From assembly GCA_045810625.1 (NCBI GenBank), contig JBJMVQ010000009.1, forward strand, positions 1-64,000: a stretch of 64,000 bases of DNA, in the 5' to 3' direction. Source of the stretch: JACQFZ01 sp045810625. GTDB taxonomy: Bacteria; Pseudomonadota; Gammaproteobacteria; Acidiferrobacterales; Sulfurifustaceae. The position numbers were made by a program, and so were the translations under genes. This document shows positions 19,436 to 28,143 of the stretch, one piece after another (the stretch's first letter is position 1; each line of letters opens with the position of its first letter). Under the pieces are notes generated by a model. It had not been told where the DNA came from and made no database searches. It worked only from the letters and a program-made list of their open reading frames with translations.

Positions 19436-19451
19436 TTAAACGTACGTTTAA
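19436..19451. promoter_or_regulatory. Palindromic TetR operator
   Basis: TTAAACGTACGTTTAA is a perfect 16-bp palindrome, AT-rich at its ends, immediately upstream of the TetR gene. Position and shape match TetR-family operators. It would cover the promoter of the seven-gene exporter operon. Confidence 0.75.
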
Positions 19452-19598
19452 TTATTTCAACTCCGCAATTTCCCCAAGTCGCGCACGCATCGACGGTGTC
19501 TATCCGCACCCTCACTAAGCGCCGTTCGGTGCAGCATGAAGTTGGCGAGCGTCGCCACCATCCCCGCGCCCCGGCGTTTACCGTGGCCCCTGCCGCCG

Positions 19599-20252
19599 TT
19601 ACCGCTTCGTCGGCGTCATTTCCCTGATAAATGCGTCGGCCTCCCCGATCGCTCGGTTCATGTCTGCAACGAGAACACCGATGTCGGCTTCGATTTTCGC
19701 GCGCTCCTCGCGCAAGGAGGCGACCGCGCGGGCGTTCAGATTGTGTTTGAGGAACAGCACCCGGTCGTGGAACGCGGCGAGCACCGGGTCGAGCTTTTTC
19801 TCGGCCCGGCGCATCGCCGCGATCAATTTCTGATAACGCGCGCGGGTCGCTTCGAGCTGGCGTTGGCTCTCGCGGCGCAGGTCCCGGTTGTCGTACTGTT
19901 TCAACTCGTTATTCCACTCGTTGAACAAGTCCTGCGCCACCTGCTCCACGTCGTCCACGCGGCGGCGAACGGCCTTGGCGCGAGATTCGCTCGCATCGTA
20001 TTCGTCTTTCAATTTGTTGTACTGCTGCTCGAGTTCGCCGCCGGAGTAATTCGTGACGGCGATGAACTGCTGTAATGCATCCTGAAACTGTTGCTTGGCG
20101 TCCTGCTGCGCCTCGCGCGCCTTGTCGACGCGGCTGACGAGAATGTCGCGTTTTTCGTAGCCGAGCTTTTCCATTGCGCTGTAATAAGCGGACTGACAAG
20201 CGACAACCACGAGCGCGACCGCAAAGGCAACTGTGAAGCGAACCGTTAGCAT
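19599..20252 (-). CDS. DUF2959 lipoprotein
   Basis: A 217-residue protein from the ATG at 20252. The signal peptide ends in VVVACQSAYY, a lipobox. The mature part is almost all charged helix with coiled-coil character (YEKRDILVSRVDKAREAQQDAKQQFQDALQQF, then LEQQYNKLKDEYDASESRAKAVRRRVDDVEQVAQDLFNEW) and matches DUF2959. Its function is not known; it is probably a periplasmic helical bundle. It stands alone, about 170 bases past the start of the exporter operon and on the same strand. The 270 bases upstream hold no gene I can support. Confidence 0.88.
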   Translation of the reverse strand: MLTVRFTVAFAVALVVVACQSAYYSAMEKLGYEKRDILVSRVDKAREAQQDAKQQFQDALQQFIAVTNYSGGELEQQYNKLKDEYDASESRAKAVRRRVDDVEQVAQDLFNEWNNELKQYDNRDLRRESQRQLEATRARYQKLIAAMRRAEKKLDPVLAAFHDRVLFLKHNLNARAVASLREERAKIEADIGVLVADMNRAIGEADAFIREMTPTKR

Positions 20253-20521
20253 GTGAGCATCCTGGCCGGCATCGAACGCCCGTGCAGTATTTTCCTGGGA
20301 TGAGGTCGATGCAAGCAAAGCCCGCGCTGCGCGCGTCCAATATCTCGCCGGCAACCTTTCCCGGTCGCGTCGGAACACCCAAGGAGAATGCGTCCGCGCC
20401 GCCGCGCACTTCGCATCGGTGCAGCCGACCGCGGCGTTACTCAGCGGCCTCGTACGTGGCGAGGAAGATAGGAAGGTACTCCGGAGCGACGTTTTTCAGG
20501 AACGCTGCCCCTTTAAAAAAG

Positions 20522-21166
20522 TCAGCCGCCGGCGTAAACACGCGTAAGCCAAATGAACGTGTGGTTTTCGTAATGCTTGATGAAGCCGGCCGCGGTCACC
20601 CACGCGTCGATTTGCTTGGGATCGTGCACGTAGGACTGAAAGTTGGAGCCGATGACGCGAAGCATAACGTCGATTAACGCTGTGAAGAAGCGCGTGTACC
20701 AGCGATCGCGCGGGATAGTGTAGGCGTAAACGCGCCGCGCCTTCGCGACCGACGTCTTCACCATGCGCTCGACATCCGGGTAACAGCAGATGACTTTGTC
20801 GAGAATCGCAACGTCGGCGCTGTCGAAGGTTTCCGCGGATTCGACGAAATCGCCGACGTGATATCGCGTACGTTCGGCGAAACCGTTCTTGCGCGCCAGC
20901 GCTTCCGCCTCTTCGATCATTTTCGGCGACAGGTCGACGCCGACAGCCGTCGCCGCCCCGCGTTTCAACAAGTACTGATTCAAGTACCCGACGCCGCTGC
21001 CGATCTCGAGCAGCGACACGTTCGCGAGCCCCGCGCGCTCGATCCCTTCGACGAGCTGGCGCTCGGAGGCTTCGAGACCTTTCTTTTCGAATCGACGCCG
21101 GTAGCGGCGCGCCAAGCGCGAAAACAGCCGGCTGCCGGAACGGCTATGCGGGCAACAGCAACTCAT
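20522..21166 (-). CDS. Class I SAM-dependent methyltransferase
   Basis: A 214-residue methyltransferase from the ATG at 21166 (MSCCCPHSRSGS). The AdoMet-binding loop LLEIGSGVGYLNQYLLKRGA, the acidic GVDLSPKMI and the post-loop DVAILDKVICCYPDVERMV are clear. The overall pattern resembles the magnesium-protoporphyrin O-methyltransferase/UbiE-like group, but no neighbour suggests a substrate. The N-terminal CCC cluster is unusual and could be a metal site or chance. It appears monocistronic. Confidence 0.85.
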   Translation of the reverse strand: MSCCCPHSRSGSRLFSRLARRYRRRFEKKGLEASERQLVEGIERAGLANVSLLEIGSGVGYLNQYLLKRGAATAVGVDLSPKMIEEAEALARKNGFAERTRYHVGDFVESAETFDSADVAILDKVICCYPDVERMVKTSVAKARRVYAYTIPRDRWYTRFFTALIDVMLRVIGSNFQSYVHDPKQIDAWVTAAGFIKHYENHTFIWLTRVYAGG

Positions 21167-21207
21167 GGCGACCCATTCTATCCCAATGCCGGACGATAAG
21201 AGCTGCA

Positions 21208-21238
21208 GCCCGGATTCCGCTTCGCTGCATCCGGGCGA
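21208..21238. repeat. REP-like repeat, family B
   Basis: AGCCCGGATTCCGC-TTCGCTG-CATCCGGGCG hairpin upstream of the methyltransferase gene. It is of the same type as the copies at 16239 and 33657. Confidence 0.75.
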
Positions 21239-21314
21239 CATCAACTACTCCGCTAACCCGACATCATTCGTAATTGCTCCCCGATTCGAACACAAACACT
21301 TTCGCGAATCTTTT

Positions 21315-21350
21315 TCCTCTGCGTCCTTCGCGTCCGCTGCGGTTTAACGC
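21315..21350. repeat. CTGCGTCC-type repeat, family D (single arm)
   Basis: CCTCTGCGTCCTTCGCGTCCGCTGCGG is one arm of the repeat found as inverted pairs at 29178-29317 and 50220-50451. The rest of the 345-base gap 21167-21511 shows no gene. Confidence 0.6.
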
Positions 21351-21511
21351 GATCTCACACAAAGGCGCACGCATCTCAAACCCCGGTCGCGTCGTGCGCG
21401 CAGAAACGATCTGTCGATTGCGTTCCCGCAAGAAAATCGGCACGAAAGTCCACGTGTCCGCGATGCCAGGAGTGTATACAGTCGCGCCATTCACAACTGT
21501 ATGGTGCGACC

Positions 21512-23317
21512 GTGACCCAGCCGAAACGACAAGAACGACAAGCTGCACCTGCCCCAGCCGCGAAGTACCGCAAACTGGACTTCGCCGACGTGATTGCCTG
21601 GCTCAGGGCCGACGGTCTCATCCGGGCGGAAGACGCCGCGCCCCTGCGGCCCGCGAGCGCGGGCGGGCATACGGTGGAAAGCCATCCGATTGCGGTGATC
21701 GCCGCACGCGGCTTCTTGAGCGCCAAGCCGCCGCACCAGCGGCTGGGGCTCGAGGCGCTCACCGCCTGGCTCGCCGAGCGCTGCGGTATACCTTATTACC
21801 GTATCGATCCCGTGAAGATCGACCTGTCCGCCGTCACCACCGCCATGTCATACAACTATGCGAAGCACCACAACATTCTCTGTGTGGCGGCCCATTCGGA
21901 CAGAGTCGTGGTCGCGACGTCCGAGCCTTTCCTGACCGGCTGGGTCCTCGAGCTGGAACGCGTGCTACGGAAGCGCGTCGAGCGCGTGCTCGTCAATCCG
22001 CTCGACTTGAGCCGCTACATCCTGGAGCTCTACGCGCTCTCGCGCTCGATGCGACAGGCGACGGCGGCGCCGCAGGCCGGCGGCAATCTCAGCAATCTCG
22101 AACAGCTGGTCGAGCTCGGGCGGCGCGGCAAGCTCGACGCCAACGATCAGCACATCGTCAGCATCGTCGACTGGCTGCTGCAATACGCATACGAACAGCG
22201 CGCGAGCGATATTCATCTCGAACCGCGTCGGGAAGAGGGTCTCGTACGGTTTCGCATCGACGGTATGTTGCACGCGGTATCGCAGATGCCGACGCCGGTG
22301 ATGGCCGCGGTGACGAGTCGCATCAAGATTCTCGGACGCATGGATCTTGCGGAGAAACGCCGGCCGCTCGACGGTCGCCTGAAAACGAAAGCGCCGAACG
22401 GCAAGGAAATCGAGCTGCGCCTCTCGACGTTGCCGACGGCGTTCGGCGAGAAGCTCGTGATGCGTATTTTCGATCCCGACGTGCTCGTGCGGAATTTCGG
22501 CGAGCTCGGCTTCAGCAGCGACGAGCGCGAGCGCTGGCAGAGCATGGTGAAGCAACCGACCGGCATCGTGCTCGTGACCGGACCGACTGGCTCGGGCAAG
22601 ACGACGACGCTCTACTCCACGCTCAAACAGCTCGCGACACCCGGCGTGAATGTGTGCACGATCGAAGATCCGATCGAAATGGTCGAGCCGAGCTTCAATC
22701 AGACGCAAATGCAGCACAACATCGATCTCAACTTCGCCGCCGGCGTCCGCGCGCTCCTGCGCCAGGACCCCGACATCATCATGATCGGCGAAATCCGCGA
22801 TCTCGAAACCGCGCAGATGGCGGTACAAGCGGCGCTCACGGGCCATCTCGTGCTGTCGACGCTGCACACGAACGACGCACCGAGCGCCGTGACGCGCCTG
22901 CTCGATCTCGGCGTTCCGCCGTACCTCCTCAACGCGACGCTGCTCGGCGTGCTCGCGCAGCGGCTCGTGCGCACGCTGTGCCCGCACTGCAAACGACCGG
23001 CTGCCGTCGACGAAGCCGGCTGGAAAGAACTCACGCGTCCGTGGCGCGCCGCCGGCCCGGCGAAGCTGTATCAACCGACGGGCTGCCCCGAATGCCGTCA
23101 CACCGGTTTCCGCGGACGCGTCGGCATCTACGAGATACTGACGAATACCAAAGGTCTGCGCGAGCTCGTCAAACCCAACGTCGAGCTCGATGTCTTGCGC
23201 GAGCAGGCACGGAAGGACGGGATGCGTTCGCTGCGCGCGAGCGGCGCGGAGCGAGTGCACGCAGGTCTCACGACCATCGATGAAGTGCTGAAGATGGCGC
23301 CCGGCGAAGACAGATGA
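21512..23317 (+). CDS. GspE/PulE-type secretion or pilus ATPase
   Basis: A 601-residue hexameric ATPase of the type II secretion/type IV pilus family. The GTG at 21512 is the only start that keeps the N-terminal domain. The N-terminal GspE domain (about 30-170) precedes the core: Walker A GPTGSGKT at 357-364, Asp box near 386, Walker B IIMIGEIRD at 422-430 and a His box around ALTGHLVLSTLHTNDA. Cysteines C490, C493, C525 and C528 form the zinc-binding CM domain of GspE. No other secretion or pilus gene is within the window, so this is an orphan ATPase whose partner machine cannot be named. Confidence 0.95.
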   Translation: MTQPKRQERQAAPAPAAKYRKLDFADVIAWLRADGLIRAEDAAPLRPASAGGHTVESHPIAVIAARGFLSAKPPHQRLGLEALTAWLAERCGIPYYRIDPVKIDLSAVTTAMSYNYAKHHNILCVAAHSDRVVVATSEPFLTGWVLELERVLRKRVERVLVNPLDLSRYILELYALSRSMRQATAAPQAGGNLSNLEQLVELGRRGKLDANDQHIVSIVDWLLQYAYEQRASDIHLEPRREEGLVRFRIDGMLHAVSQMPTPVMAAVTSRIKILGRMDLAEKRRPLDGRLKTKAPNGKEIELRLSTLPTAFGEKLVMRIFDPDVLVRNFGELGFSSDERERWQSMVKQPTGIVLVTGPTGSGKTTTLYSTLKQLATPGVNVCTIEDPIEMVEPSFNQTQMQHNIDLNFAAGVRALLRQDPDIIMIGEIRDLETAQMAVQAALTGHLVLSTLHTNDAPSAVTRLLDLGVPPYLLNATLLGVLAQRLVRTLCPHCKRPAAVDEAGWKELTRPWRAAGPAKLYQPTGCPECRHTGFRGRVGIYEILTNTKGLRELVKPNVELDVLREQARKDGMRSLRASGAERVHAGLTTIDEVLKMAPGEDR

Positions 23318-23387
23318 GAACCGACACTGCCGGATTCGCGGATCGCGGGCGGGCGACCGTACGAACACCGAGACTAACTACCAGGCC

Positions 23388-23612
23388 CTAATCGAGCTCG
23401 GGCAACAACGACGAGTCGGGTATTTTTTCCGGTGGCGAAATGCGTAACCGAGGTTCGACATCGACGGCAAGTCTCACCTCGCCATCCTTTACAGCCGCCA
23501 CCAGTACCTTAATTTCCCCGTTCGGGAAAACTTCGCCAATGGGCGTGGCAGGATCGATTTCTCCCAGCCGGATGCACACCGACTGGCCCCGCTTTCTTGT
23601 TAGGATCAGCAC
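23388..23612 (-). CDS. csrA: CsrA-family RNA-binding regulator, atypical
   Basis: A 74-residue protein starting MLILTRKRGQSV, the CsrA first strand, with the RNA-contacting EVRLAVDVEPRLRI (arginine equivalent to R44) near the end. The middle is longer than in ordinary CsrA (61-65 residues): RLGEIDPATPIGEVFPNGEI adds about a dozen residues between strands 1 and 3. Dimeric CsrA binds GGA in mRNA leaders to control translation; the RNA-binding residues are kept, so binding is plausible, but loop geometry must differ. It is monocistronic, convergent with the GspE-like gene. Confidence 0.85.
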   Translation of the reverse strand: MLILTRKRGQSVCIRLGEIDPATPIGEVFPNGEIKVLVAAVKDGEVRLAVDVEPRLRISPPEKIPDSSLLPELD

Positions 23613-23826
23613 CTGCTCCTCTCGTCGTTTGAACGAACCAAGCGCTCGGTTCTTGCTTACTTACCTTTAGCGCAGCGTGTTCTGCGGCGTTCGGAAAATC
23701 TTCGTCGGTAGCTGATCGGTGGACCTACCCACGCCTTCTACCACCTATGGGAAGTATATTTTCTCCGTCATCGCGAAACCACTTTTCGATACGATGGGGA
23801 ACGAAAAAATTGCTTTCGTTAGATAG

Positions 23827-23856
23827 GGAACCTTTCCTGCCTCTCGAACGTGTTAG
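23827..23856 (+). promoter_or_regulatory. Possible ECF-type promoter upstream of the sigma factor gene
   Basis: GGAACC is followed 17 bases later by GTGTTAG, similar to ECF -35/-10 pairs. It is about 220 bases before the sigma gene, so a long leader would be needed. The rest of the 460-base gap 23613-24072 shows no gene or strong structure. Confidence 0.28.
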
Positions 23857-24072
23857 CTAGATTGGACTCCATTTAAAAACGCCACGCCCTCGCACTACTC
23901 GATGCGCCAATCGCACTGTTACGCTCATCGTGACAGGCGAAGTCGACGGCGATTTTCTCAGCTATGCTTATCGCCGATTGCTTCCCGCAAGCTAAACCGC
24001 GCGCTCCGCGTCGTTCGCGGGCCGGTCGGGACCCGGATTTTCACCAATGCCATGGACGCATAGCCGACGGCG

Positions 24073-24681
24073 ATGCAAAAACATCCATCCTCAGGGTCGG
24101 CGTCGCACGGACAGAGCGACTTTGAACGCCTGCTCCGCCCGCATCTCGACTATCTCTACAAGATTGCCTATCGCTTCACCGGCGCCACGGATCGCGCAGA
24201 CGACTTGATACAGGACCTGCTCGTACGCCTGTATCCGCGCGTCGCGGAGCTCGCAAAAGTCGAACAACCGCGTCCGTGGCTCGTGCGGGTAATGTATCGC
24301 CTGTTCATCGACCAGATGCGCCGTGACGCGCGCCAAGCTCATGTGGCGATTGCTGAAAGTGAATTCGCGGCCGATGAAGAGAATGGCGATCCGTACGCCG
24401 AGATCGCAAACCCCGCCCCCGGACCCGACGCCGAATTCGATCTGACCCTCGACCGTCAACGGCTCACGCGCGCATGGGAGCAGCTGAGCCCCGAGCACCG
24501 AGTCCTGCTGGCGCTTTACGAAGTCGAGGGTTACACGCTCGATGAGCTGGAAACAATGCTCGACGTAGCACCGGGGACGCTCAAGTCGCGTCTGCACCGC
24601 GCGCGACGGCGGCTCGCGGATCTCCTGACGGTGGAACCTTTTGCCCGCGGCCGGCGTGTTAGGTCAGGGAGCACGAAATGA
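24073..24681 (+). CDS. ECF RNA polymerase sigma factor
   Basis: A 202-residue sigma-70 family ECF factor. Region 2 (FERLLRPHLDYLYKIAYRFTGATDRADDLIQDLLVRLYPR) and region 4 (AWEQLSPEHRVLLALYEVEGYTLDELETMLDVAPGTLKSRLHRARRRLADLL) are complete, joined by an acidic linker. Its stop overlaps the ATG of the anti-sigma gene (ATGA-type), the standard arrangement for a regulated ECF pair. The targets probably include the operon itself. I cannot assign it to a numbered ECF group. Confidence 0.94.
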   Translation: MQKHPSSGSASHGQSDFERLLRPHLDYLYKIAYRFTGATDRADDLIQDLLVRLYPRVAELAKVEQPRPWLVRVMYRLFIDQMRRDARQAHVAIAESEFAADEENGDPYAEIANPAPGPDAEFDLTLDRQRLTRAWEQLSPEHRVLLALYEVEGYTLDELETMLDVAPGTLKSRLHRARRRLADLLTVEPFARGRRVRSGSTK

Positions 24682-25379
24682 ACTGCCGTACTTTCATAGA
24701 ACGCATGGATGGATATCTCGAAAGGACGCTCGCACGCGAGGTGCACGACGCCGCGGCGGGACATTTGCGCGATTGCGGCGATTGTCAGCGTCGCGTCGCA
24801 CGGTTGCAGGCGCTGCGAGGCGCCTTGCGGGCGATCCCCGTGCCCGCACCGCGCCCCGGCTTGCTCGAGCAGGCGCTCGAGCGTGCACAGCGTGTGCAGC
24901 CGCAGCGTCGCCGGTTCTGGCCCTACGTGGCGGGCGCCGCGCTCGCCGCGAGCATCACGCTCTGGATCGGTTTCGGGCGCCCGAATTTATCGACTCCATC
25001 GACACCGCTCGGCGTCAACATCACTCTCAACGAAACGCACACTGTACAGCTAGCGTTCAACGCCGAGCGTGAGCTGCCGCAGGCGACGCTCAGCATTCAG
25101 CTACCGAATGGCGTAGAACTACAAGGATTCCCGGGACAGCGCGAAGTTCGCTGGCAGACGACGCTTGTGCGCGGCGCGAACGTGCTTGCGCTGCCGCTGT
25201 TGGCAAAGTCAGCCAACGGAGGGACGCTGCTCGCGCGCGTCGAGCACGGAGACCGCCGCACCGAGCTCGCCATTCCACTGCACGTGAGCGATCGGTTGCG
25301 TACGAGTGCCGCGGATCCAGCCCATGCAACCGACGATGGTGACCGGGTCCCGAAGGAGGTACCCGATGCGAACGCCTAA
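24678..25379 (+). CDS. Anti-sigma factor with zinc-finger and periplasmic domain
   Basis: A 233-residue membrane anti-sigma factor. The N-terminal zinc-binding motif reads HLRDCGDC (HxxxCxxC) near residue 30. A single transmembrane helix (WPYVAGAALAASITLWIGF) lies around 80-98. The periplasmic part is a predicted beta-sandwich (VNITLNETHTVQLAFNAERELPQATLSIQLPNGVELQGFPGQREVRW). This should hold the preceding sigma factor at the membrane until an envelope signal releases it. Its 3' end overlaps the start of the next small secreted gene. Confidence 0.9.
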   Translation: MNCRTFIERMDGYLERTLAREVHDAAAGHLRDCGDCQRRVARLQALRGALRAIPVPAPRPGLLEQALERAQRVQPQRRRFWPYVAGAALAASITLWIGFGRPNLSTPSTPLGVNITLNETHTVQLAFNAERELPQATLSIQLPNGVELQGFPGQREVRWQTTLVRGANVLALPLLAKSANGGTLLARVEHGDRRTELAIPLHVSDRLRTSAADPAHATDDGDRVPKEVPDANA

Positions 25380-25662
25380 AATAATGTTTGCGGCCACCCT
25401 GTTGGCGGCCACTGCCGTGGCGGACGACAACGCGCTCGACGTGACCATCAGGGTCATCGAATCCCCCAACGATCTACCTTCGGCGGTCACAAAGACGATT
25501 CAGCTGCCGCCGTCCGCTTTCGATCGCGGGCGCGAACGTCCGCAACAAGGTATCGAGAGAGCCAACGAAGCCCGCGCGCAGGCGCGCGACACCGCGCGAA
25601 ACATCGCGGAGCAAGCCAAAGAGAGAAGCCAAGGCAAACGCGGCGGCAAGGCCAAGCCGTGA
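25366..25662 (+). CDS. Small secreted charged protein (98 aa), unknown
   Basis: The ATG at 25366 sits seven bases after a perfect AAGGAGGT inside the end of the anti-sigma gene, so expression is coupled and strong. A signal peptide (MRTPKIMFAATLLAATAVA) precedes a mature part of about 79 residues: a short hydrophobic-polar N-terminal half and a very basic, helical C-terminal half (ERANEARAQARDTARNIAEQAKERSQGKRGGKAKP). I recognise no family. Placement directly behind a sigma/anti-sigma pair suggests it is the system's periplasmic effector or co-sensor. That is inference. Confidence 0.75.
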   Translation: MRTPKIMFAATLLAATAVADDNALDVTIRVIESPNDLPSAVTKTIQLPPSAFDRGRERPQQGIERANEARAQARDTARNIAEQAKERSQGKRGGKAKP

Positions 25663-25865
25663 TTGGTGCCGTCTTGCACACGCATCTCCGCCGAAGCAAC
25701 AAAAGGTAGCGCGGGCCGCCGCCACATTCCCTACGTTCATGTTTCGCGGCATCGGCAAGTCGATGTCGCGTCTTCTTTGGCGCTGCTCGAGTGCCGCACG
25801 TCGCTTTCTCTGCGATAATCCGCGCGCGATCGCACGATGGAAGAACAAACCTAAACGGGAAGCGA

Positions 25866-27161
25866 ATGCTGGCGCGCCTGGCGACGTACGTATGGCTGAT
25901 CCTTACTTCGGTGCTGCCACCCCTCGCGTGCGCCGCGAGCGCGGATGACCTATTCGCGCACGGCGTCGCCGCCTTCAAGAAAAAAGATTTTGCTTCGGCG
26001 CTGCGCTACTTCGAGCAGGCAAAAACAGCGGGCCTCGATACACCCGCCGTTTGCTACAACCTCGGTGCGACGCTCTACAACCTCGGCCGCTACGAAGAAG
26101 CGGAAAACACGTTCCGGGATTGCAGCCGCGATCCTGCGTGGGCGGCGCTCGCCTACTACAACGCCGGGCTAGCCGCGTATCGACGCGGTCGATACACGAC
26201 CGCCGCAGATTACTTCGATCGCTCCGCGCGCCTTGCGGATAGCGATGAGGTGCTGGGGCTCGCGCGCGCGATGCTCGCACGCACGAACCCCGCTGCGCTC
26301 CGCCGCGCAGCCGGCTCGTTCGCGCTCAATTTCGGCTACAACGACAACGTGACGCTCGCCGCCAACGGTCAAACGCTGCAGGCTTCAAATCAATCCGACC
26401 AATTCGCCGAGTTGTTCGCTTCGACCAGCGGCTTATGGGGCGAAGGCTCCCATGCGCGGCGCTGGGAGGCGTCCATCTACGACCTGACCTACGCGCACCT
26501 GAAAAGCAACAGCATCACCCAGCTCTCGCTGGGTGCCGCGCAACCCCTCGCTTTCGCGCAATGGCACACGGACGTCGCAATACAGTGGGAATATGTCCTA
26601 CGTGATCGGCAGCGTTTTCAGCAAATCGCCTCTGCACGAGTCGACAGCCGGCGCGATTGGGCGAGCCATCGCGACGTGCACGTAAGCGTCGAAATCAGCG
26701 CGATCAATGCGCTCGACCCGAACTTCGAATTCCTCGACGGCTCGCGACGACGGCTGACCGCCTCCACGACGCAACCGCTCGGCATCGGATGGGCGCGAAT
26801 CGGCGCAACGCTGGAACGCAACGACCGCGACGATCTCTCGACCACCCCCGAATTTTTCAGCTTCTCTCCGAAACGCGCGAGCGTATGGCTCAAAGGCTCC
26901 TGGCCTCTCGGAGCTTACTGGCAACTGGAGCCGACGTTGCGATACACCCAGAGCCACTATGCCGATCCGGACCGTCGGGCGAGCGGAGTCGTCGCCAGAC
27001 GCGAAGACGATGAGCGTCAGATGGTTCTGCGGGTGAAGTATCGCGTCAGCGCGGCTTGGAGAGCCGTCGCCGAATATTCGTTCGTCGATAATCGTTCCAA
27101 CGTTCCCGAGTTCTCCTATTTGCAGCGGGTTGCGTCGGTCGGCTTTGCCCGGCCCTTCTAA
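25866..27161 (+). CDS. TPR protein with C-terminal outer-membrane beta-barrel
   Basis: A 431-residue protein from the ATG at 25866. A signal peptide (LATYVWLILTSVLPPLACAASA) is followed by about three TPR units (FAHGVAAFKKKDFASALRYFEQAKTAG, VCYNLGATLYNLGRYEEAENTFRDC, ALAYYNAGLAAYRRGRYTTAADYFDRSARL). From about residue 155 alternating strands begin (AGSFALNFGYNDNVTLAANG) and the chain ends VASVGFARPF, with the terminal phenylalanine of outer-membrane barrels. The layout resembles Slam-like surface assembly modifiers. It lies about 200 bases after the small secreted gene, on the same strand, and may belong to the sigma factor's regulon. Confidence 0.8.
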   Translation: MLARLATYVWLILTSVLPPLACAASADDLFAHGVAAFKKKDFASALRYFEQAKTAGLDTPAVCYNLGATLYNLGRYEEAENTFRDCSRDPAWAALAYYNAGLAAYRRGRYTTAADYFDRSARLADSDEVLGLARAMLARTNPAALRRAAGSFALNFGYNDNVTLAANGQTLQASNQSDQFAELFASTSGLWGEGSHARRWEASIYDLTYAHLKSNSITQLSLGAAQPLAFAQWHTDVAIQWEYVLRDRQRFQQIASARVDSRRDWASHRDVHVSVEISAINALDPNFEFLDGSRRRLTASTTQPLGIGWARIGATLERNDRDDLSTTPEFFSFSPKRASVWLKGSWPLGAYWQLEPTLRYTQSHYADPDRRASGVVARREDDERQMVLRVKYRVSAAWRAVAEYSFVDNRSNVPEFSYLQRVASVGFARPF

Positions 27162-27283
27162 CGATCACTTCGACGCGTGCAACGCCAGCATCGCGGTCGC
27201 GGCGATGCATGCATCGCGTGGAGTTCGTTACTTGATCTTATTCGAGCTTAGCGTAACGATGCTCATTCACGAGGAACCAGGTT

Positions 27284-28006
27284 TTACCCTACGCGCCCCG
27301 TACCGAGCATTTCATGCACGTCGTGCGCCATCACGGCGAGGTAGCCCGCGAGCGCGAGATATAGCGCCGCGTATTGGAGACGTGTTTCTCGCTTCACACC
27401 ATAATAAGCAACATTCTCGGGCGCGGTCGGGTCGTACTTCAACGCTTTCCACACCTGAGGCGCCGCGAGCAAGGCGACCAGAATCAGCAGCGGACTCGGC
27501 CGGTAAAAGAACAGCGCGAGGAGGATCGGCACGCCCAGCAGCCACACGCGCGGCGAAATGATGGCGGTAATGCGTCCGCCGTCGAACGGCGACAGCGGAA
27601 TCAGGTTGAACAGATTGAGAAAGAATCCGGCGTAAGCGAGCGCGAGGAGCAAGCGGCTGTCGAGCTCGCGCGCGAGCAGATAACAGCCGAGAGCGGCAAA
27701 CGTGCCGGCAAGCGGTCCGGCGATCCCTACATACGCCTCGGTCTCCACGTCGTGCGGCAGATCCTTGAGCTCGACCCAGGCACCGACGAACGGAATGAAC
27801 GTCGGCGCGCCGACCGCGAGACCGCGACGCCGCGCCGCGACGTAGTGCCCCATCTCGTGCACGAAGATGAGCAGGACGAAACCGACTGCGTACCACCAGC
27901 CGAAAACGAGCGCGTACGCGAACACCGACAGCAGCATCGTGCCGCCGGTGAGGAAAATCTTGCCGAACTTCGCGCCTTTGAGGAGGAGCAGGAGAAATTT
28001 GATCAT
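27284..28006 (-). CDS. Site-2 protease family (M50) membrane metalloprotease
   Basis: A 240-residue polytopic membrane protein. The zinc site HEMGH at 50-54 lies in a membrane helix, and the second motif NLIPLSPFDGG at 134-144 supplies the aspartate (D142). There is no PDZ domain, so it belongs to the minimal S2P group rather than RseP. Family members cleave substrates inside the membrane, often anti-sigma factors. The ECF sigma/anti-sigma pair 2 kb away on the other strand makes a functional link conceivable but unproven. Confidence 0.9.
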   Translation of the reverse strand: MIKFLLLLLKGAKFGKIFLTGGTMLLSVFAYALVFGWWYAVGFVLLIFVHEMGHYVAARRRGLAVGAPTFIPFVGAWVELKDLPHDVETEAYVGIAGPLAGTFAALGCYLLARELDSRLLLALAYAGFFLNLFNLIPLSPFDGGRITAIISPRVWLLGVPILLALFFYRPSPLLILVALLAAPQVWKALKYDPTAPENVAYYGVKRETRLQYAALYLALAGYLAVMAHDVHEMLGTGRVG

Positions 28007-28143
28007 TGAGCATTCGCCGGAGCGCCGACGCTAAGCGCCGGCAGGCCGAGCTGTCGAGTCGGGGAAGAGAGCGGAGCCCTTGCGTCCTCCCTTCGCCGTC
28101 GCGCTCCCGTCGCGTAACGGAGAGATACCACGCGTTCTTGGTC

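Noticed and set aside
21274..23283. 669-codon frame overlapping the GspE-like gene on the same strand
   Set aside because: The product is dominated by R, A and H, whereas the +2 frame gives a complete ATPase with Walker motifs.
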